Part shown: positions 1 to 6,677 of the stretch, in pieces
How the letters are laid out: the number at the start of each line of letters is the position of its first letter
Position numbering within the stretch: position 1 is the stretch's first letter
Assembly: GCA_024636405.1 (NCBI GenBank)
Contig: JAGXHC010000120.1
Span: 1-21,115 of the forward strand
Origin: Sulfitobacter sp.
GTDB taxonomy: Bacteria > Pseudomonadota > Alphaproteobacteria > Rhodobacterales > Rhodobacteraceae
Length of the DNA: 21,115 bases
Reading direction: 5' to 3'
Position numbers and translations under genes: made by a program
Notes under the pieces: model-generated
Told to the model about the DNA's origin: nothing
Database searches by the model: none
Seen by the model: the letters and a program-made list of their open reading frames with translations, nothing else

Positions 1-210
1 GAACAGCCGCGCTTCCAATGTGGCATCCTCCAACAGGCCTGACCATGTTGTTTCCTGCATGGCGCGCATGTCCAGCAGCACGTCAACCGAACCTTCATCC
101 GCGACAAAAGGCGCCAAAACGGCTTCGATCTTCTCAAGATCGGATGCCGTGATCTTGGCTGAAAGCCGCCTTTCATAGGTGCGCGCAGCAAGTTCATCAA
201 TTTCAATCAT
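1..210 (-). CDS. SpoIIAA/STAS-like protein (5' part, cut by window edge)
   Basis: Seventy codons are present from an ATG at 210, with no stop before the window edge, so the 3' part is missing. A strong ribosome binding site, AGGAGG at 216-221, sits 5 nt upstream. The translation begins MIEIDELAARTYERRLSAKI and continues with a helix-like stretch and the segment GSVDVLLDMRAM. This alternation of strand and helix, with a 'D-x-x-M' strand, resembles the small SpoIIAA-like (STAS-fold) proteins common in Proteobacteria. Those proteins are about 120 residues long and their role is largely unknown. The gene follows gabT on the same strand, but a good terminator lies between them, so it is probably transcribed separately. 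No EcfG-type box was found upstream. The family call is from overall pattern only; the presence of a coding start is much surer. Confidence 0.7.
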   Translation of the reverse strand, partial: MIEIDELAARTYERRLSAKITASDLEKIEAVLAPFVADEGSVDVLLDMRAMQETTWSGLLEDATLEARLF

Positions 211-274
211 GACATCCTCCTTGGAAGTGGCTGGTCGCAGAGTAGCAGCACCTTTCAGCGCGTGAACCCCACAA

Positions 275-310
275 AGCAAAAAGCCGCCCGGTTCCCCGGA
301 CGGCCTTTTC
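275..310 (-). terminator. Intrinsic terminator of gabT
   Basis: A hairpin with 9-bp arms at 283-291 and 296-304 (one G-U wobble in the RNA) and a 4-nt loop is followed on the minus strand by five T residues. It begins 30 bp after the gabT stop codon. A T-run also follows on the plus strand, so it could act in both directions. Confidence 0.8.
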
Positions 311-333
311 GTTTCGCAGGTGCCAGCCAGATG

Positions 334-1722
334 TCAGTGTGCTTCGTCAGCCACTGCCGCAGCAACGGAGGCTTCGAAGATCGCAAGGCCCTCTTCGACA
401 ATCTCGTCCGACGCTGTCAACGGCACCATCACGCGTACCGCATTGCCGTGCATGCCACAGCTCAACAGCAGCAACCCACGCTTGAGCGCATGTGCGATCA
501 CGCTTTTGGTGAAGTTCGCGTCGGGTTTTGCGCTGTCAAAATCGGTAACGAATTCAACGGCAACCATCGCGCCAAGTCCGCGAATGTCCCAAAAACGGAA
601 CGGTGCCGTACGTGCGCCGATTTCTGCAAAGCGCGTCTTGAGGGTTTCGCCCATAGCAGTGGAGCGGGCCAACAAGCCTTCGTCTTCGATCGCATCAATG
701 GCTGCCAGCGCCGCAGCACAGGCCACCGGATTGCCGCCATAGGTGCCACCCAGACCACCGGGCGCCATCACGTCCATCACATCGGCACGCCCGATCACAC
801 CGGCCAGCGGATAACCACCTGCCATGGATTTTGCCACGGTGATCAGATCAGGTACGACGCCGGAATGTTCTATTGCAAACCAAGTGCCTGTACGGCCGAA
901 ACCGGCCTGCACTTCGTCCGCAATCAGCAAGATGCCGTGCTGGTCGCAAATCTCGCGCAGTTGCTTCATCATCTCAAACGGTACAGGTGTATAGCCACCT
1001 TCGCCCAGAACCGGCTCGATTATGATCGCGGCAATGCGTTCGGGCTGCGCATCGGTCAGGAACAGGTTCTTGAGACCAATGATCGCATCGTCGACAGTGA
1101 TGCCATCACGGACAGACGGGAACGGCGCGCGGAAAATATCCGCCGGGAACGGCCCGATGTCCTTTTTATACGGGGACACCTTGCCGGTCATGCCCAGCGT
1201 CAAAAGGGTCCGACCGTGGTAAGCACCGGTAAAGGCAATGACGCCGGGACGGCCCGTCGCTGCGCGCGCGATCTTGACCGCATTTTCCACAGCTTCTGCG
1301 CCTGTCGTAACAAGCAGCGTCTTTTTCGGCGCGTCACCCGGCGCCAAGGCGTTCAGCAGTTCGGCCAGTTCAACATAGGGTGCATAGGGCACAACCTGAA
1401 AGCTGGTGTGCGTATAATGGTTTTCCTGCGCCTTTGCCGCCTCTATCACGCGCGGGTGACGGTGACCAGTATTCAACACGCCAATACCCCCGACAAAATC
1501 GATGTAGCGGTTGCCTTCGACGTCCCAAAGCTCTGCGTTCTCGGCGAACTGGGCATAGATCGGAGCAGCAGATGCCACACCGCGCGGTACTGCCGCTTCG
1601 CGGCGCGCGATCAGCTCGGCATTGGTCAGCTGCTTTGCGGGTGCCGTGGATTCGACAATGGCGAACTGTGCGCTCTTTTTCGTGGGGGTCTTGCGGGGCT
1701 GCTTCTTGACCGTGCTGGACAT
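334..1722 (-). CDS. gabT: 4-aminobutyrate aminotransferase (GabT)
   Basis: A class III PLP-dependent aminotransferase of 462 residues. It is expected to move the amino group of GABA to 2-oxoglutarate, giving succinate semialdehyde and glutamate, in the cytoplasm. Visible signatures are DVEGNRYIDFVGGIGVLNTGH near the N-terminus, the phosphate-binding TTGAEAVENA at about 139-148, IADEVQAGFGRTG with the PLP-ring Asp269, and the Schiff-base Lys298 in TVAKSMAGGYP. The start is supported by AAGGA 8 nt upstream. This gives an N-terminal extension of about 35 residues, rich in lysine (KKQPRKTPTKKSA), that ordinary GabT proteins of about 425 residues lack. It is divergent from a PuuR-type regulator, which supports a role in GABA or putrescine breakdown. 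A related substrate such as 5-aminovalerate cannot be excluded from sequence alone. Confidence 0.93.
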   Translation of the reverse strand: MSSTVKKQPRKTPTKKSAQFAIVESTAPAKQLTNAELIARREAAVPRGVASAAPIYAQFAENAELWDVEGNRYIDFVGGIGVLNTGHRHPRVIEAAKAQENHYTHTSFQVVPYAPYVELAELLNALAPGDAPKKTLLVTTGAEAVENAVKIARAATGRPGVIAFTGAYHGRTLLTLGMTGKVSPYKKDIGPFPADIFRAPFPSVRDGITVDDAIIGLKNLFLTDAQPERIAAIIIEPVLGEGGYTPVPFEMMKQLREICDQHGILLIADEVQAGFGRTGTWFAIEHSGVVPDLITVAKSMAGGYPLAGVIGRADVMDVMAPGGLGGTYGGNPVACAAALAAIDAIEDEGLLARSTAMGETLKTRFAEIGARTAPFRFWDIRGLGAMVAVEFVTDFDSAKPDANFTKSVIAHALKRGLLLLSCGMHGNAVRVMVPLTASDEIVEEGLAIFEASVAAAVADEAH

Positions 1723-1766
1723 CTCTGAATTCCTTTGCTGAACGGGTCGATGTTGCGTTTAAAATC

Positions 1767-1796
1767 CTCTTATGATGTTTAATATAATTGTCAACG
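1767..1796 (-). promoter_or_regulatory. Candidate gabT promoter overlapping a PuuR-like operator
   Basis: On the minus strand a perfect TTGACA (1789-1794) is followed after 16 bp by TAAGAG, a weak -10, 45 bp before the gabT start. The same AT-rich patch on the plus strand, TTAATATAATTGTCA at about 1780-1793, shares the core AATATAAT and a terminal CA with the E. coli PuuR site as I recall it (AAAATATAATGAACA). Binding here would cover the -35 element, as expected for a repressor of gabT. The match lies in AT-rich DNA, so chance similarity is possible. Confidence 0.4.
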
Positions 1797-1904
1797 GAGA
1801 TTCAGCGCCGCGCACATCGGCCGTACGCATTGGGCTGGAATTTGCCTGTGACAACCGCCGACCGTACCGCTAGACAATGGCAGACAGGTACAAGGATACT
1901 GATT

Positions 1905-2456
1905 TTGGACATTGGTCACAAGCTCAGGACAATCAGAAAGCAACGCGGATTGTCCCAGCGTGAACTCGCATCGCGTGCGGGGCTGACAAATGGCACGATC
2001 TCATTGATTGAGAAGAACAAAACCAGTCCGTCGGTTGCTTCACTTAAAAGCTTGTTGGACGCGATACCGATCAGCATGGCGGAATTTTTCTCCACACTGG
2101 AAGACACCGATACGCCAAAAGTTTTCTTCAAGGCTCAGGAATTTACGAAAGTTTCACCCGATGTCGCCGGACAGGTGTCATTGCGCCAGATTGGCAACGC
2201 AGAGCATCACGCGCTTCAGATGTTGCATGAAATCTATCCTTCGGGTGCAGACACCGGGCCGGAGCTTTTGACACATATAGGGGAGGAAGTTGGTATGGTC
2301 GTGCGCGGCCACGTCGAGGTCACCGTAGAAGAACAGATTGCGGTTCTTGGTCCCGGTGACGGTTATTTGTTCGACAGCCGATTGCCACACAGATTTCGCA
2401 ACCTAGGCACCGAAGAATGCGAAATCGTAAGCGCATGTACACCGCCGAGCTTTTGA
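1905..2456 (+). CDS. puuR: PuuR-type XRE-cupin transcriptional regulator
   Basis: An N-terminal XRE helix-turn-helix (about residues 7-63, with GLSQRELASRAGLTNGTISLIE) is joined to a C-terminal Cupin_2 domain (about 125-183, with GEEVGMVVRGHVEV and PGDGYLFDSRLPHRF). This is the architecture of PuuR, the repressor of putrescine use, in which the cupin senses the ligand. The TTG at 1905 is chosen because AAGGA lies 8 nt upstream and the resulting 183 residues agree with the usual PuuR length of about 185. The frame stays open back to 1788, but that stretch has no ribosome binding site or conserved sequence. Divergence from gabT suggests it controls GABA/putrescine degradation. Other XRE-cupin regulators (SutR-like) have the same layout, so the ligand remains an inference. 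Confidence 0.85.
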   Translation: MDIGHKLRTIRKQRGLSQRELASRAGLTNGTISLIEKNKTSPSVASLKSLLDAIPISMAEFFSTLEDTDTPKVFFKAQEFTKVSPDVAGQVSLRQIGNAEHHALQMLHEIYPSGADTGPELLTHIGEEVGMVVRGHVEVTVEEQIAVLGPGDGYLFDSRLPHRFRNLGTEECEIVSACTPPSF

Positions 2457-2501
2457 CGCGGCGGCTGCCATTCGTTATTTTCGTCTCTTAGACGTTAAGG
2501 A

Positions 2502-2690
2502 TCAAAGCTTGTTGCCGCGATCTTTGGTGCGCGATGAAACGGTATGAAAACCTTTGCCGCGCGAAGCCATGGTGCGAAAATGCTCATTTGAGCCGGACCT
2601 GTGGTCACGGCGCGTCGACGTCATAGCAATTATGATGATTGCGGCCATCGTCAGGATGGTCATGCCGCCAAGGAAAAGATCTGTGGTCAT
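2502..2690 (-). CDS. Small single-span membrane protein (62 aa), probable stress-response member
   Basis: The ATG at 2690 follows AAGGAGG with 5 nt spacing, one of the best ribosome binding sites in the window. The 62-residue product has a short N-terminus, one hydrophobic span at about residues 5-22 (FLGGMTILTMAAIIIIAM), and a basic hydrophilic tail rich in Arg, Lys and Ser. An N-out, C-in orientation is likely from the positive charges after the span. I do not recognise the family. The frame remains open upstream to 2981, but that part has no conserved look and the start site is clear. An EcfG-type promoter motif lies 45 bp upstream and the GSR operon is the next locus, so it is probably induced under general stress. 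Function unknown. Confidence 0.72.
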   Translation of the reverse strand: MTTDLFLGGMTILTMAAIIIIAMTSTRRDHRSGSNEHFRTMASRGKGFHTVSSRTKDRGNKL

Positions 2691-3108
2691 GTTGCCTCCT
2701 TCTGAATGCTCATAATTGCTCGGTTCACTGTCCCAACCGCGCAATCGGCCGCAAGTTCCCGAAATTTTCAGTGCCAATCTGTCGCAGCCACACGCCGCGA
2801 CATCAAAAGCACAGGGCAAGATGTCAAAAACATAGCGACGATGCGCCAGAAGATTGTTGTCCAGTGACCTGATCGCTCTTGTGTCGCTAAAGGTCAGGAT
2901 CGGGCAAGATTGGGAAATCCGGAGTAAACGCCTACCAAAGAGATCGTTCCGCAGCGAAATTGAACTGTGAACCATCCACATCGAAGACTTCTTTTCGGGT
3001 GCTGGAGCAGGGACAAACGACCGATGACCGGTGGCCAGTACCGTCGGCAGATCAGTGGATCGGCTTGTCGAATGCAGGTTCTAATATAAAGAAAGTAATT
3101 TCACGCGA
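2691..3108. other. 418-bp stretch without a recognised gene
   Basis: Apart from the EcfG-type promoter at 2735-2759, I see no convincing gene here. The minus-strand frame that reads through the first 290 bp lacks a ribosome binding site and looks non-coding. A second GGAAC on the minus strand at 2946-2950 has CGTT 15 bp downstream, one base short of the usual spacing. Bases 3060-3110 are AT-rich and flank the 3' end of the kinase gene. A clear terminator for the kinase operon was not found. Confidence 0.5.
2735..2759 (-). promoter_or_regulatory. EcfG-type promoter of the 62-aa membrane protein
   Basis: On the minus strand: GGAAC (2755-2759), 16-bp spacer, GGTT (2735-2738). The known alphaproteobacterial EcfG consensus is GGAAC-N16/17-CGTT, so there is one mismatch, in the -10 element. 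The -10 element ends 45 bp before the ATG at 2690. Confidence 0.65.
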
Positions 3109-4830
3109 TCAGTAATCGTAGACTTCTTTAATACGCAGAGGGACTGGAAATTGGACTGTCAGAATGTGGGAGCGCTCAGTTTCGACGACATCAATCTGTC
3201 CATTAAGCTGGCGCGCAAAGGCAAGGATCAACCGCGATCCAAGACCGGTTCCTTTGACAGCAGGCCGATCCCCGACTGTATTTGATATCACCAACTTTGC
3301 CCGATCCTTGCCGTCATATCTCAGGTCTACCGATATCTTCGCCTCCTCTCCGTCTGCGTTAGGAAGATGTTTCAACGCGTTGGTCACAGCCTCCGATACC
3401 AGAAGGGTGATCGGCGCAGCATCATCCGCGTCGAGCAGAATGTTCTCGTAGTGCTGCTCCACCTTGACGTCAGACCCCGGCGCAAGCCCGACAGAAAGAA
3501 TTTGGTTCACGATTTCACGCAGCAGGCCGCTTGCATCGACGCTGACCAGATCATCATTCTGGTACAGGTTCTTATGCACCGTTGCGAGCGACAGGATGCG
3601 TTCCTGCAACCGGCGCAGCACCTGCCGCGCGTCTTCGGTAGAGGCCTGCCTGATCTGCATATTCATGATCGAAGAAATAAGTTGGAGGTTGTTTTTGACT
3701 CGGTGATGCACCTCCTTAAGCAGGATGTTTTTCTGGCGCAGACCATCTTCTAGCGTCGCTTCATCGCGCAGGATAGATTCAGCCATACCGATAAAGGCAG
3801 ATTCCATCTCAACCAGTTCAGTGGGAACCGAGCTTCCCAATGTGTTGGTCGGGAGGGTTCGGTTAAGCGCAAAACGCCGCATCTGTCGACCAAGTTTACG
3901 AATATGGGTGATCGCCAATCTGTTCAGCGCCCAGAACGCCACGATCAGACTTGCCAGCCACATGGCAATCGGCAACAGCGCGCTGAGCCTTGTTGAAAGG
4001 TCTGACTGCACGAATGGCGTATCGCTGGGCCAGACGCTCATTGCATAGACAGTGTTCGGAACGATCGGCAGCACGGCATAAATACGCTCAGTGCCGGACA
4101 CGTTCTTTGCCCTGAAGACGTGTGATTCCTTGCTTGTGAACAGCGACATTGCGGTATTGACCGGATATTCGGCTTCGGCGATTTCAAGCCCTTTTTCGGT
4201 CGTCAGGACATCGCCATTCTTGTTGATCGTGACCAGCGCGGCGGGTGTCAGGGTCAGGGGCGCCTCTTCCATCCGGTCGACTGTGGCATGCGGGATGGAA
4301 AGTATCATAAACCCGATCAATACTTTTTCATCGAAAACGGGAATGTTGATGACCGTTGCAGGCTTTTGGTTGACTGCCGCGTCGCGCCCGGCAGTAGCAC
4401 GGCGCACAGGATCGGCCTGAAGCGACTTGAACGCTTCATCTTCTGAGAAGTTCAGCGGCTGGTCGGCGGAACTGCATTTCATGTCGCCGTCGGCTTCTAC
4501 GAACCCGACCAGCGAATAGGCGCCGGAATTTTTCTGATATTCGCGCAAGAAGGCAGAACAGAGGTCGGTGTCGCTGCGCCACAGGCGGACAATAGACGCC
4601 AATGCTTCAGCCGCGCCAAAGCCTTCCTGAATGACCCGTCGTTCTGCGGACGATGCCTGTTCAGTCACGGCCAACAGGGACAATTCAGAACTAAGACGGC
4701 TCTGCTCGGCGATCTGTCTGGTTTGAACGACTGCAATGAGGCCGATGGGCAGCAGCGCAAGCGACAAAAACAGCAGGACCCTTATTGTGAGGCCCCGCAT
4801 GACATCCCGGTTGAAGAACCCGGACGTCAT
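3109..4830 (-). CDS. GSR sensor histidine kinase, HisKA_2 type (PhyK-like)
   Basis: A membrane sensor kinase of 573 residues counted from the ATG at 4830. TM1 lies at about 15-35 (LTIRVLLFLSLALLPIGLIA). A periplasmic sensor region of about 240 residues follows, then TM2 at about 283-305, and a cytoplasmic HisKA_2 domain with the H-box LKEVHHRVKNNLQ (His376, next to Arg, is the likely phosphoacceptor). The C-terminal ATPase domain has an N-box (SEAVTNALKHL) and a GTGLG glycine box. Kinases of this family phosphorylate PhyR in known GSR systems. The gene starts 1 nt after the ecfG stop codon, so it is translationally coupled. An ATG 30 nt further in (4800) is an alternative start that would still keep TM1. 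The periplasmic domain resembles no fold I can name, so the stimulus is unknown. Confidence 0.88.
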   Translation of the reverse strand: MTSGFFNRDVMRGLTIRVLLFLSLALLPIGLIAVVQTRQIAEQSRLSSELSLLAVTEQASSAERRVIQEGFGAAEALASIVRLWRSDTDLCSAFLREYQKNSGAYSLVGFVEADGDMKCSSADQPLNFSEDEAFKSLQADPVRRATAGRDAAVNQKPATVINIPVFDEKVLIGFMILSIPHATVDRMEEAPLTLTPAALVTINKNGDVLTTEKGLEIAEAEYPVNTAMSLFTSKESHVFRAKNVSGTERIYAVLPIVPNTVYAMSVWPSDTPFVQSDLSTRLSALLPIAMWLASLIVAFWALNRLAITHIRKLGRQMRRFALNRTLPTNTLGSSVPTELVEMESAFIGMAESILRDEATLEDGLRQKNILLKEVHHRVKNNLQLISSIMNMQIRQASTEDARQVLRRLQERILSLATVHKNLYQNDDLVSVDASGLLREIVNQILSVGLAPGSDVKVEQHYENILLDADDAAPITLLVSEAVTNALKHLPNADGEEAKISVDLRYDGKDRAKLVISNTVGDRPAVKGTGLGSRLILAFARQLNGQIDVVETERSHILTVQFPVPLRIKEVYDY

Positions 4831-4831
4831 G

Positions 4832-5389
4832 TCAAAATGACGAAACTTTTGATGCCGACAGAACCGACATCGTCGCGTCATCCGTCATTTCCAGCGCCTC
4901 ATCATCTTTCAGACCCATAAGTTCGGCCAATCTGGCACGTGCGCGGTTGGTCCGGCTTTTGATCGTGCCGACAGCCACGCCGCACATCGCGGCTGCTTCC
5001 TCATAGGAGAAACCCGAAGCACCTACCAAGAGCAAAGCTTCGCGCTGTTCATCTTTGAGTTGCGCCAAGGCCTTGCGGAAATCCGTCATCTGCATGTGAC
5101 CGTCGTGCGCGGGTTTTTCGGCGAGACTATCGGTAAAGACGCCATCAATATCGGCAACTTCGCGGTTCGCCTTGCGACGGGACGAATAATAAGTGTTGCG
5201 AAGAATCGTAAAAAGCCAGGCGCGCATATTGGTGCCGACTTCGAATTTCTCGATGTTGGTCCAGGCTTTGACAAGCGTATCCTGAACCATGTCGTCGGCA
5301 ATCGCGCCATTGCGCGTAAGGCTTATGGCGAACGCCCGCATGGCCGGCAGATGCTCTACCAGCTCGTCGCGTGGATCTGCCCCGCTCAT
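4832..5389 (-). CDS. ecfG: General stress response ECF sigma factor EcfG
   Basis: A 185-residue ECF sigma factor with sigma-2 (about 10-78, containing DDMVQDTLVKAWTNIEKF and the -10-reading MRAWLFTILRNTYYSSRR) and sigma-4 (about 105-160, with SYEEAAAMCGVAVGTIKSR). These match the EcfG family, which directs RNA polymerase to GGAAC-N16/17-CGTT promoters. The start ATG overlaps the nepR stop codon by 4 nt (ATGA), so NepR and EcfG are translationally coupled, as expected for an anti-sigma/sigma pair. In known systems NepR holds EcfG inactive until phosphorylated PhyR takes NepR away. A possible EcfG promoter upstream of nepR would give positive autoregulation. A C-terminal tail of about 20 residues after sigma-4 is not conserved in any way I can recognise. 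Confidence 0.95.
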   Translation of the reverse strand: MSGADPRDELVEHLPAMRAFAISLTRNGAIADDMVQDTLVKAWTNIEKFEVGTNMRAWLFTILRNTYYSSRRKANREVADIDGVFTDSLAEKPAHDGHMQMTDFRKALAQLKDEQREALLLVGASGFSYEEAAAMCGVAVGTIKSRTNRARARLAELMGLKDDEALEMTDDATMSVLSASKVSSF

Positions 5390-5547
5390 TTCTGGGGACC
5401 TTCGTCCGATTCCTGTTGTTTCAACTGATTCAACAGATCTTTGAAACGGTCTGGAATACCTTCATCCAGCGTCTGATCAAACACCCGCTTCAAATTTTCG
5501 TCGATGACACGTTCCCGCTCATCCTTTTCAACTGCTTGCACAAACAT
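5386..5547 (-). CDS. nepR: Anti-sigma factor NepR
   Basis: A 53-residue protein from the ATG at 5547, with the NepR core RVIDENLKRVFDQTLDEGIP followed by DRFKDLLNQL. NepR binds EcfG in unstressed cells and binds the sigma-like domain of phosphorylated PhyR under stress. The frame extends upstream to 5736, but that stretch overlaps phyR on the other strand and runs through the promoter region, so it is not coding. A weak ribosome binding site (AGAGG) lies only 2 nt before the ATG but 8 nt before a GTG at 5541, so the latter (51 residues) is a reasonable alternative start. The stop overlaps the ecfG start by 4 nt. Length and position directly before ecfG are typical of the family. Confidence 0.92.
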   Translation of the reverse strand: MFVQAVEKDERERVIDENLKRVFDQTLDEGIPDRFKDLLNQLKQQESDEGPQK

Positions 5548-5591
5548 GACCTCTAGCTTCGCCGCCTCTTGAGAAATAAAGTACGCATACC

Positions 5592-5617
5592 GGAACCAAA
5601 CACACTTCCTAGCGGTT
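5592..5617 (+). promoter_or_regulatory. EcfG-type promoter of phyR
   Basis: Plus strand: GGAAC (5592-5596), 17-bp spacer, GGTT (5614-5617), 30 bp before the phyR start. There is one mismatch from the EcfG consensus -10. It overlaps the divergent nepR promoter almost completely. Confidence 0.72.
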
Positions 5618-5624
5618 AGGTTCC
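5599..5624 (-). promoter_or_regulatory. EcfG-type promoter of nepR-ecfG-kinase
   Basis: Minus strand: GGAAC (5620-5624), 17-bp spacer, TGTT (5599-5602), 51 bp before the nepR ATG. With the opposing phyR promoter it forms an inverted GGAACC/GGTTCC pair at 5592-5597 and 5619-5624. Confidence 0.72.
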
Positions 5625-5647
5625 CAGAAAATTCAAATAAAGGACCT

Positions 5648-6463
5648 ATGTTAATGAACGATGCTCCACAGACCCGCAGCATCAGCGATGAATTGGGAAC
5701 CAGCATCCCCTTCCTCCGCCGATTTGCACGTGCCATGACAGGCAGTCAGACAAGCGGTGACACATTCGCTGCTGCTTCGCTTGAGGCCATTCTGGCAGAT
5801 CGTTCCGTACTTGATGGTCTGGAGACAAAGACCGGCCTGTTCAAGGTGCTTTATGGGATCTGGGCCAGTGCCGGTGCGCCTGTGGAAGAGGGCGAAAGCG
5901 GTCCGCGGGCAAAGGCGCAAAAGCGTCTTGCGTCATTGACCAATAACAGCCGCGAGGCGCTGTTGCTCCACACGATTGAGGGGTTCAGCTATGCCGAGAT
6001 TTCGCAGATCATTGGCGTTGACACCGATGAAGCGGAAGAATTGGTACAGATTGCCCGCCGCGAGATGGCGGACAGCGCGGCAGGTTCTGTCATGATCATC
6101 GAAGATGAAGCGATCATCGCGATGGACATCGAATCCATCGTTGCCGAAATGGGGCATCGCGTCACAGGTATTGCGCGGACCCGCGACGAAGCCGTCAAAC
6201 TGGGCAAGGCTGATGTGCCGGATCTTATTCTTGCCGACATCCAGCTTGCGGATAATTCTTCGGGCATCGATGCCGTGAACGACCTGCTGCGGGATCTGGG
6301 TATGCGGCCGGTTATCTTTATCACCGCATTTCCCGAACGTCTGCTGACAGGGGACAAGCCGGAACCGGCGTTCCTGATTTCCAAGCCGTATTCGGTTGAT
6401 CAAGTGATGTCGGCGGTGTCACAGGCGATGTTCTTTTCGTCCACCGAGACACTTAACACCTGA
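5648..6463 (+). CDS. phyR: PhyR, anti-anti-sigma response regulator of the GSR
   Basis: A 271-residue protein with an N-terminal sigma-like domain (about 12-140, including SREALLLHTIEGFSYAEISQ) and a C-terminal receiver domain (about 147-262). The receiver shows acidic residues Glu152/Asp153, phosphoacceptor Asp197 in LILADIQL, Thr226 in the PhyR-typical FITAFPERLL, and Lys246 in LISKPY. Phosphorylation opens the sigma-like domain so that it binds NepR and frees EcfG. Its sigma-like domain is a mimic and lacks a recognisable -10-binding helix. The ribosome binding site AAAGGA ends 3 nt before the ATG at 5648 and 9 nt before a second in-frame ATG at 5654, so the true start may be the second. 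It is divergent from nepR-ecfG-kinase and probably driven by EcfG itself. Confidence 0.95.
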   Translation: MLMNDAPQTRSISDELGTSIPFLRRFARAMTGSQTSGDTFAAASLEAILADRSVLDGLETKTGLFKVLYGIWASAGAPVEEGESGPRAKAQKRLASLTNNSREALLLHTIEGFSYAEISQIIGVDTDEAEELVQIARREMADSAAGSVMIIEDEAIIAMDIESIVAEMGHRVTGIARTRDEAVKLGKADVPDLILADIQLADNSSGIDAVNDLLRDLGMRPVIFITAFPERLLTGDKPEPAFLISKPYSVDQVMSAVSQAMFFSSTETLNT

Positions 6464-6484
6464 TCGTTTACGTCAAACGGCCTT

Positions 6485-6506
6485 GCCCCATCGGCGGGGC
6501 TGTTTT
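6485..6506 (+). terminator. Intrinsic terminator of phyR
   Basis: A hairpin GCCCC/GGGGC (6485-6489 and 6496-6500) with a 6-nt loop is followed by TGTTTT. It begins 21 bp after the phyR stop codon and separates phyR from the YqjD-like operon, which has its own promoter. Confidence 0.65.
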
Positions 6507-6610
6507 ACGTCCGCATTGGCCCTGCGGTGATTGTCCTGCGTGGGTGGCGTTTTAAAAGAGTTGAAAACGCCTGACCACGCAATGGGGTTCCCGTCTCTCT
6601 GCGTTTTGTC

Positions 6611-6635
6611 GGAACAATTGTGCGAGTGTGGTGTT
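6611..6635 (+). promoter_or_regulatory. EcfG-type promoter of the YqjD/YqjE-like operon
   Basis: Plus strand: GGAAC (6611-6615), 16-bp spacer, TGTT (6632-6635), 42 bp before the ATG at 6678. There is one mismatch from the EcfG -10 consensus, the same TGTT variant as in the nepR promoter. Confidence 0.72.
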
Positions 6636-6677
6636 GAGACTACGATACGAATGAATTTTATGTGAAGGAGACCGGTG

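Noticed and set aside
262..1728. 488-codon plus-strand open frame
   Set aside because: It is antisense to gabT, which has all catalytic motifs and a ribosome binding site; the translation is Cys/His/Arg-rich with no domain, typical of a shadow frame in GC-rich DNA.
1788..1904. Longer N-terminus of the PuuR-type regulator from a TTG at 1788
   Set aside because: There is no ribosome binding site, it overlaps the gabT promoter region, and it would exceed the usual family length; the TTG at 1905 fits better.
2927..2950. A further EcfG box on the minus strand (GGAAC-N15-CGTT)
   Set aside because: The spacer is one base short and no gene starts within 200 bp downstream; kept only as a remark.
2691..2981. 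Upstream extension of the 62-residue membrane protein to 159 residues
   Set aside because: The ATG at 2690 has a near-ideal ribosome binding site and the EcfG box lies inside the extension, so the extension is promoter DNA.
5548..5736. Longer NepR (116 residues) from an upstream start
   Set aside because: It would run through the divergent promoters and overlap the phyR coding start; NepR proteins are about 50-65 residues.
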